Assembly (NCBI GenBank): GCA_003645435.1
Contig: QNFD01000048.1
Span: 1-11,498 of the forward strand
Origin: Gammaproteobacteria bacterium
GTDB taxonomy: Bacteria; Pseudomonadota; Gammaproteobacteria; GCA-001735895
Direction: 5' to 3'
DNA length: 11,498 bases
A model generated the notes under the pieces. That model saw only the letters and a program-made list of their open reading frames with translations. It did not search any database and had not been told where the DNA came from. The stretch's first letter is position 1; the number at the start of each line of letters is the position of its first letter. Below are positions 7,460 to 11,498 of the stretch, one piece after another. Made by a program: the position numbers and the translations under genes.

Positions 7460-8410
7460 GTGGCCATTCCAGAATCGCTTAAATCATTGTCGACTATCCG
7501 GGACTTCATCCGCTGGGGCAGCAGTGAGTTCAGCCGGCAGGGTTTGAGCTTCGGTCACGGATTCGTGACCGCACTCGATGAAGCCAGGTACCTGACCCTG
7601 CACGCAATCGCCCTGGACCCGGAATGGCCGGACAGTTATCTCGATTGTGTGTTGACGGAAGAGGAACGCGAACGCGTAATCGATATCCTCGAGCAGCGGC
7701 TGAGTTCCAGAAAGCCTGCGGCTTACATTAGCCGTGAATCCTGGTTTTGCGGGCTCAAGTTTTATGTCGATGAACGCGTGCTAATTCCGCGCTCGCCGAT
7801 TGCCGAATTAATCTCGAATCACTTTGAGCCCTGGGTCGATAGTAGCCAGGTACAGAGGATTCTGGATTTGTGTACCGGTAGCGGGTGTATCGCCATAGCC
7901 TGCCAGTATATGTTTGAGGATGCCGCCGTTTTTGCTTCGGATATATCACCGGACGCACTCGAGGTCGCGCGCCTGAACCGTCATCAACACGGACTGGATG
8001 ATTGCCTGGAACTTTATCAGTCAGATTTATTTGACGATATTCCAGCGCAACAGTTTGATCTTATCGTTTGTAATCCGCCTTACGTGGATGCTGAAGACAT
8101 GAGTATGCTTAGTGAGGAATTTCTATCCGAGCCGGGCCTAGGTCTTGCCGCCGGCGAAGACGGACTGGCCCTGGTCGATCGAATATTGTTGCAGGCCGGA
8201 GAATTCCTTAGTGAACAGGGTGTCATATTTATCGAGGTTGGAAATTCGCAGAACGCGATGATGGACAAATATAAATTTTTACCAATGACCTGGGTCGATT
8301 TTGAGTTTGGCGGCAGCGGAGTTTGTTGCATACAGAGCCAGGATATTAAACAACAACAGGCCAGTATTGAGCAGGCCAACAGCAAGACGCAGGCAGCTAA
8401 CGATGCGTAA
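7460..8410 (+). CDS. prmB: Ribosomal protein L3 glutamine N5-methyltransferase PrmB
   Basis: PrmB uses S-adenosylmethionine to methylate a glutamine of ribosomal protein L3, aiding large-subunit assembly. Visible features are an N-terminal helical domain, the IPRSPIAELI linker, SAM motif I LDLCTGSGCIAIA (135-147 from the chosen start), DISPDALEVARLN, and the glutamine-binding NPPY motif (205-208) in CNPPYVDAEDM. The NPPYVDAEDM form and ESWFCGLKFYVDERVL block favour PrmB over PrmC. The longest in-frame start, GTG 7394, is 1 base from the divergent sco ATG and upstream of the putative promoter. GTG 7460 gives MAIPESLKSLSTIRDFIRW and a 316-residue protein, close to E. coli's 310, so it is preferred despite a weak ribosome site. 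The last about 23 residues form a glutamine-rich polar tail that is likely disordered. The djlA-like gene follows 39 bases later. Confidence 0.93.
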   Translation: MAIPESLKSLSTIRDFIRWGSSEFSRQGLSFGHGFVTALDEARYLTLHAIALDPEWPDSYLDCVLTEEERERVIDILEQRLSSRKPAAYISRESWFCGLKFYVDERVLIPRSPIAELISNHFEPWVDSSQVQRILDLCTGSGCIAIACQYMFEDAAVFASDISPDALEVARLNRHQHGLDDCLELYQSDLFDDIPAQQFDLIVCNPPYVDAEDMSMLSEEFLSEPGLGLAAGEDGLALVDRILLQAGEFLSEQGVIFIEVGNSQNAMMDKYKFLPMTWVDFEFGGSGVCCIQSQDIKQQQASIEQANSKTQAANDA

Positions 8411-8449
8411 TTGGTATTGGTCGGTTAAATCTGGGCGGAGGAACTAGTT

Positions 8450-9241
8450 ATGGCATGGTGGGGTAAGGCGCTTGGCGGTGCTTTTGGTTTTATGATTGGC
8501 GGGCCCTTAGGCGCCCTGATGGGTATTGCCTTTGGTCACAATTTCGATCGCGGGATGAAGTCCCTCGGCGATTCTAGTGGGCAGGGTGCTGATCAGGATC
8601 GTATCCAGGCGGCATTTTTTGCCGCGACCTTTTCGGTGATGGGCTACATTGCCAAGGCCGACGGCAAGGTAACCAGGGATGAAATCAAACTGGCCGAAAC
8701 GGTCATGAGCCATCTCGGCCTTCCCGCCGATATGCGTAAATCCGCCAGGAAACTATTCAACGAGGGCAAGTCGAGCAATTTTCCAATCGACGAAGTGCTC
8801 GATCAATTTAGGCAGGAATCAAGGCGGCGTAGCACTTTAATCCAGATGTTTCTCGAGATTCAAATGCAGGCCGCATACGCCGACGGCGTCATGCATCCCG
8901 CCGAGAAAAAGGTACTCCTGCACATCTGTGGTCGACTCGGCGTCTCACCCGCACAGCTCGATCGGCTCGAAGAAATGATAAAGGCCGGATTTGGCAGAAC
9001 GGGATACCGAGCCGCTCAATCGCAGCAAACCTCGATAGAGGATGCCTACGCCATGCTTGCGGTGGACAAGTCGGTGAGTGACTCCGAATTGAAAAAGGCT
9101 TACCGCCGGCTGATGTCGCAGCATCATCCGGATAAGCTCGTGTCCAAGGGTTTACCCGACGAGATGATCGCCGACGCCACCGAGAAAACACAGCAAATTA
9201 AAAGTGCCTATGAAAGAATTCGGGAGTCCAGGGGACTGTGA
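8450..9241 (+). CDS. djlA: DjlA-like membrane co-chaperone (TerB-like domain plus C-terminal J domain)
   Basis: DjlA is an inner-membrane DnaJ-like co-chaperone of DnaK that stimulates its ATPase; in E. coli it is linked to envelope stress signalling. The 263 residues (E. coli 271) show a glycine-rich membrane segment at about 7-29. A helical TerB-like region follows (about 53-180, with the AKADGKVTRDEI and YADGVMHPAEKKVL repeats). The J domain is at the extreme C-terminus (about 195-263) with the essential HPD at 226-228 in QHHPDKL. The ATG has a strong GGAGGA ribosome site just upstream. The DUF2007 gene begins 25 bases after the stop. The order TerB then J, with an N-terminal membrane anchor, distinguishes it from ordinary DnaJ or CbpA. 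The pathway role in this organism is inferred. Confidence 0.93.
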   Translation: MAWWGKALGGAFGFMIGGPLGALMGIAFGHNFDRGMKSLGDSSGQGADQDRIQAAFFAATFSVMGYIAKADGKVTRDEIKLAETVMSHLGLPADMRKSARKLFNEGKSSNFPIDEVLDQFRQESRRRSTLIQMFLEIQMQAAYADGVMHPAEKKVLLHICGRLGVSPAQLDRLEEMIKAGFGRTGYRAAQSQQTSIEDAYAMLAVDKSVSDSELKKAYRRLMSQHHPDKLVSKGLPDEMIADATEKTQQIKSAYERIRESRGL

Positions 9242-9266
9242 GTTTGATCTCCTGTTTAGCGCATCG

Positions 9267-9572
9267 ATGAAGAAGCTCTACACGAATGAAAACCGCATGA
9301 TTATCTTCAACCTGAAAAACGTGTTAGAACAAGAGGGTATCGAGTGTTCTGTTATCAACGAGTTTGCATCGGGAGGGGCTGGCGATCTTGCTACCTTCGA
9401 TACCTGGCCGGAATTGTGGATAAGCGACGAAAAGCAGTTCGAGAAGGCGCATGAGATCATGCAAAAAATTGTATTCGGACCGGCAGATGACTACTGGTAT
9501 TGTCGGGGCTGCCAGGAAAGAAACGGCGCGGCGTTTGAATTATGCTGGAACTGCGGCAAGCCTCCCAGTTGA
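9267..9572 (+). CDS. DUF2007 family protein with C-terminal RanBP2-type zinc finger
   Basis: The protein has 101 residues from ATG 9267, where MKKLYTNENRMIIFNLKNVLEQEGIEC matches the usual start of DUF2007 (PF09413) proteins, described only as putative signal-transducing. A longer start at 9204 overlaps djlA by 38 bases and adds a tail without family resemblance. The N-terminal about 70 residues form the ferredoxin-like DUF2007 fold by pattern (helix, IECSVINEF strand, PELWISDE, then helix). The C-terminus fits the RanBP2 zinc-finger consensus W-x-C-x2-C-x3-N-x6-C-x2-C exactly: W77, C79, C82, N86, C93, C96. Its role is unknown; single-stranded RNA or protein binding is possible from known RanBP2 fingers but is inference. 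There is no strong ribosome site, so it may be coupled to djlA. Confidence 0.85.
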   Translation: MKKLYTNENRMIIFNLKNVLEQEGIECSVINEFASGGAGDLATFDTWPELWISDEKQFEKAHEIMQKIVFGPADDYWYCRGCQERNGAAFELCWNCGKPPS

Positions 9573-9590
9573 AGTCATGAGGGATTTATA

Positions 9591-9965
9591 ATGCGAGTAA
9601 TAACTGGAATGTTAGCTATGTTACTGGGTTTATCTGCAGGCGGGCCGGTATTTGCCGGCGAGACCAGGATCGTCGATGTTAAGGTCCAGTGTAGCGGTAG
9701 CTGCACTTTCTTGGTTACCCTCGAACACGATGATGAAGGCTGGGATCACTATGCCAACCAGTGGGACGTGGTAACCATGGACGGCAGACTGCTGAAGTCA
9801 CGCGTATTGTTTCATCCGCACGAGAATGAACAGCCGTTTACACGTTCACTATCGGGCGTCAAGATTCCTGCGGGAACAAAATCTGTCAAGATCCGCGCAA
9901 AGGATTCGGTACATGGTTACTCGAAACAGGAATACACGGTGCAAATACCCGGTGCAGGGCAATAA
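9591..9965 (+). CDS. Small secreted conserved protein of unknown function
   Basis: I do not recognise a named family. The 124 residues begin with a signal peptide (MRVITGMLAMLLGLSAGGPVFAG, cleavage near residue 22-23), so the mature protein of about 100 residues is periplasmic or secreted. The mature part has a close cysteine pair (C34, C38 in CSGSC), an EGWDHYANQWDVV block, then FHPHENEQPFTRSLSGV with HPH (75-77), and KDSVHGY. Regular alternating strands (VKVQC, TFLVTLEH, KSVKIRAKD, EYTVQIPG) suggest an all-beta Ig-like fold. The histidine pairs could bind a metal. Similar small proteins seem widespread in marine bacteria as I recall, but I cannot verify this. An AGGGA ribosome site sits about 9 bases before the ATG. 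It is 18 bases downstream of the DUF2007 gene and 49 bases before the aldolase. Confidence 0.8.
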   Translation: MRVITGMLAMLLGLSAGGPVFAGETRIVDVKVQCSGSCTFLVTLEHDDEGWDHYANQWDVVTMDGRLLKSRVLFHPHENEQPFTRSLSGVKIPAGTKSVKIRAKDSVHGYSKQEYTVQIPGAGQ

Positions 9966-9988
9966 CGAGAGAGCTGCAGCTTGCCTGC
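9954..9988 (+). other. Possible intercistronic hairpin with an inner 10-bp palindrome
   Basis: GCAGG (9954-9958) plus CAA (9960-9962) can pair with TTG plus CCTGC (9981-9988), with one bulged base. Between them lies the palindrome AGCTGCAGCT (9972-9981), which overlaps the stem. The structure starts in the last codons of the small secreted protein gene and ends 26 bases before the aldolase ATG. No T-run follows directly, so it may be an mRNA stabiliser, an operator or chance. Confidence 0.25.
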
Positions 9989-10014
9989 CAGTTGAGTAAC
10001 CAGGGGTTTTATTG

Positions 10015-10662
10015 ATGCGCAAATTATTATCACAGCAAGTCATAGATACCTGCCTGGCGATGAATGCGGAAGGTATCAATCAGGGCATTGCCGGGAACGT
10101 CAGTGTCCGCTTTGAGGAAGGCTTTCTGATCACGCCGTCAGGGGTGCCCTATGACAGGATAATGTTCAGTGATATCGTCTACGTGAGAATGGATGGTGCC
10201 ACAGATGACCCATTAAAGCCTTCGAGTGAATGGCGTATGCATCTGGATATCTACGCGGCGAGGCCGGAAGCAGGCGCGGTGATTCACGCCCATTCCACCT
10301 TTGCCACCGCATTGTCATGCCTGCGTAAGGATATTCCCGCTTTTCACTACATGGTCGCAGCCGCTGGCGGTGTCGATATAAGATGTTCCGACTATGCGTT
10401 ATTTGGCACACAAGCGTTATCCGACACTATGCTGGAGGCTTTAAGAGAACGGCACGCCTGTTTGCTTGGCACCCATGGAATGATTTGCTTTCACGACGAT
10501 CTGGATAAAACCCTGTGGCTGGCGGTAGAGGTTGAAACGCTGGCAAAACAATACTGGCATGCCTGCCAGGCGGGAGACCCCGTGCTGTTGTCAGACGCGC
10601 AAATGGACGAAGTACTGGAAAAATTCAAGCATTACGGTAAGCAAACAGATAAAGGGAATTGA
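10015..10662 (+). CDS. Class II aldolase, FucA-like, probable 5-deoxy- or 5-methylthioribulose-1-phosphate aldolase
   Basis: A 215-residue class II aldolase/adducin protein. The zinc-binding residues are H91 and H93 in VIHAHS and H154 in GTHGM, and E72 (PSSEW) is the catalytic acid position; these match FucA (H92, H94, H155, E73) with an offset of one. The ASGNVS-type start (IAGNVSVRF), [11 protein letters not shown] and [10 protein letters not shown] blocks also fit. Just one base downstream is mtnA, whose product makes 5-methylthioribulose-1-phosphate or 5-deoxyribulose-1-phosphate. This supports the DHAP-shunt aldolase (cleavage to dihydroxyacetone phosphate and an aldehyde) rather than L-fuculose-1-phosphate. 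MtnB dehydratases share the superfamily, but the sequence looks more like the FucA branch. The start is ATG 10015, preceded by AGGGG; the TTG at 10012 is not favoured. The substrate is inferred. Confidence 0.85.
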   Translation: MRKLLSQQVIDTCLAMNAEGINQGIAGNVSVRFEEGFLITPSGVPYDRIMFSDIVYVRMDGATDDPLKPSSEWRMHLDIYAARPEAGAVIHAHSTFATALSCLRKDIPAFHYMVAAAGGVDIRCSDYALFGTQALSDTMLEALRERHACLLGTHGMICFHDDLDKTLWLAVEVETLAKQYWHACQAGDPVLLSDAQMDEVLEKFKHYGKQTDKGN

Positions 10663-10663
10663 T

Positions 10664-11498
10664 ATGAATGTGGATGGCATCGCTTACCGTACCATCTGGG
10701 TCAATCAGGATGGCTGGTCTATCGATGTCATAGATCAAACAAGGATGCCGCATTTATTTGAAGTTTCGAACCTGAGAACACTACAGGATTGCTGTGTTGC
10801 GATCCGGGATATGGTGGTACGCGGCGCGCCTTTAATAGGAACCACCGCGGCTTATGGTTTTTATCTCGCGATGCGGGACGATGCCTCCGATGAGGGTATC
10901 GCAAGCGCTTACCGGAAGCTTTACAAGACCCGCCCCACTGCGGTGAACCTGCGCTGGGCACTGGATCAAATGCGGGGTTGTCTCACAGCGTTACCGATCG
11001 CCGAACGAGCGGGGCGTGCTTTCGAACGCGCGGGCGAGATCGCCGACGAGGATGTCGAGATCAGCAAAGGCATCGGGCGCAACGGCCTGGAACTGATCGA
11101 AAACCTCGCGGCTAAAAAGAAACCGGGCGAGGTCATTAATATTCTCACGCATTGCAATGCCGGTTGGCTGGCGACGGTTGACTGGGGCACGGCAACAGCG
11201 CCGGTTTATATGGCGCATGATGCGGGTATTCCCGTGCACGTATGGGTGGATGAAACCAGACCGAGAAATCAGGGCGCCAGTTTGACCGCCTGGGAACTTG
11301 GCAAGCACGGGGTGTCGCACAGTTTGATCGTCGATAATGTGGGTGGGCATCTGATGCAGCACGGCATGGTGGACTTATGTCTGGTGGGAACCGATCGCAC
11401 CACGAGAACCGGTGACGTCTGCAACAAAATCGGCACCTATCTGAAAGCCCTGGCGGCTTTTGACAATAACGTACCATTTTACGTTTGCCTGCCCAGTA
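10664..11498 (+). CDS. mtnA: S-methyl-5-thioribose-1-phosphate isomerase, 3' end beyond the window
   Basis: MtnA interconverts 5-methylthioribose-1-phosphate and 5-methylthioribulose-1-phosphate; homologs also isomerise 5-deoxyribose-1-phosphate. It belongs to the eIF2B-alpha superfamily. The frame is open from ATG 10664 to the window edge (278 codons of the usual about 350). Visible features are the [14 protein letters not shown] block (R53), the catalytic cysteine C164 in [24 protein letters not shown] and the catalytic aspartate D244 in [19 protein letters not shown]. The usual forms are THCNTG and VGADRI..NGDVANKIGTY, so a few typical residues differ. An AGGG ribosome site lies inside the end of the aldolase gene, with only one base between the aldolase stop and the mtnA ATG, so the two are almost certainly co-translated. 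A 5'-methylthioadenosine phosphorylase or a kinase, needed to feed it, is not visible. Confidence 0.93.
   Translation, partial: MNVDGIAYRTIWVNQDGWSIDVIDQTRMPHLFEVSNLRTLQDCCVAIRDMVVRGAPLIGTTAAYGFYLAMRDDASDEGIASAYRKLYKTRPTAVNLRWALDQMRGCLTALPIAERAGRAFERAGEIADEDVEISKGIGRNGLELIENLAAKKKPGEVINILTHCNAGWLATVDWGTATAPVYMAHDAGIPVHVWVDETRPRNQGASLTAWELGKHGVSHSLIVDNVGGHLMQHGMVDLCLVGTDRTTRTGDVCNKIGTYLKALAAFDNNVPFYVCLPS

Noticed and set aside
9204..9266. Extension of the DUF2007 gene to ATG 9204 within djlA.
   Set aside because: The family start MKKLYT is at 9267; the added residues overlap djlA in another frame and show no family resemblance.

Overview
This window looks like core chromosome from a gammaproteobacterium with about 50% G+C (by eye). 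I see no insertion sequences, phage genes, CRISPR arrays, tRNAs or rRNAs. The protein sequences (ParC, EF-P, EpmA, Psd, PrmB, DjlA) match gammaproteobacterial families closely. The order parC, fimX, psd also echoes the Pseudomonas neighbourhood as I remember it. The genus cannot be set from the sequence alone.

Left part (1-6273): the 3' three quarters or so of parC (topoisomerase IV subunit A) run into a convergent gene with REC-PAS-GGDEF-EAL architecture that looks like a FimX ortholog with heavily degenerate GGDEF and EAL motifs. fimX is divergent from efp (elongation factor P), which is followed by epmA, encoding the ligase that lysylates EF-P. epmA converges with psd (phosphatidylserine decarboxylase). 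Their stop codons overlap inside the loop of a terminator-like hairpin. Both convergent pairs (parC/fimX and epmA/psd) overlap by exactly 4 bases at their stops.

Middle part (5386-7392, minus strand): a likely operon of a SCO1/SenC thioredoxin-like copper protein, a PCuAC periplasmic copper chaperone and psd. The first two are factors for assembling the CuA site of cytochrome c oxidase. The operon appears to start from a promoter whose -10 (TATAAT on the minus strand, 7431-7436) overlaps a weaker -10-like element for the divergent gene prmB.

Right part (7460-11498, plus strand): prmB (methyltransferase for ribosomal protein L3), a DjlA-type membrane J-domain co-chaperone, a small DUF2007 protein ending in a RanBP2-type zinc finger, a small secreted protein of unknown function, a class II aldolase, and mtnA (cut off by the window end). 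The aldolase-mtnA pair is the arrangement of the DHAP shunt, which salvages 5'-deoxyadenosine or methylthioadenosine by an aldol cleavage instead of by the full methionine salvage pathway.

No wholly new system is evident. The points most worth following up are the FimX-like protein that has lost the c-di-GMP-contacting arginine position, the putative DHAP shunt pair, the DUF2007/RanBP2 zinc-finger fusion, the conserved secreted protein, and the two compact shared regulatory junctions (epmA/psd terminator and sco/prmB promoter).
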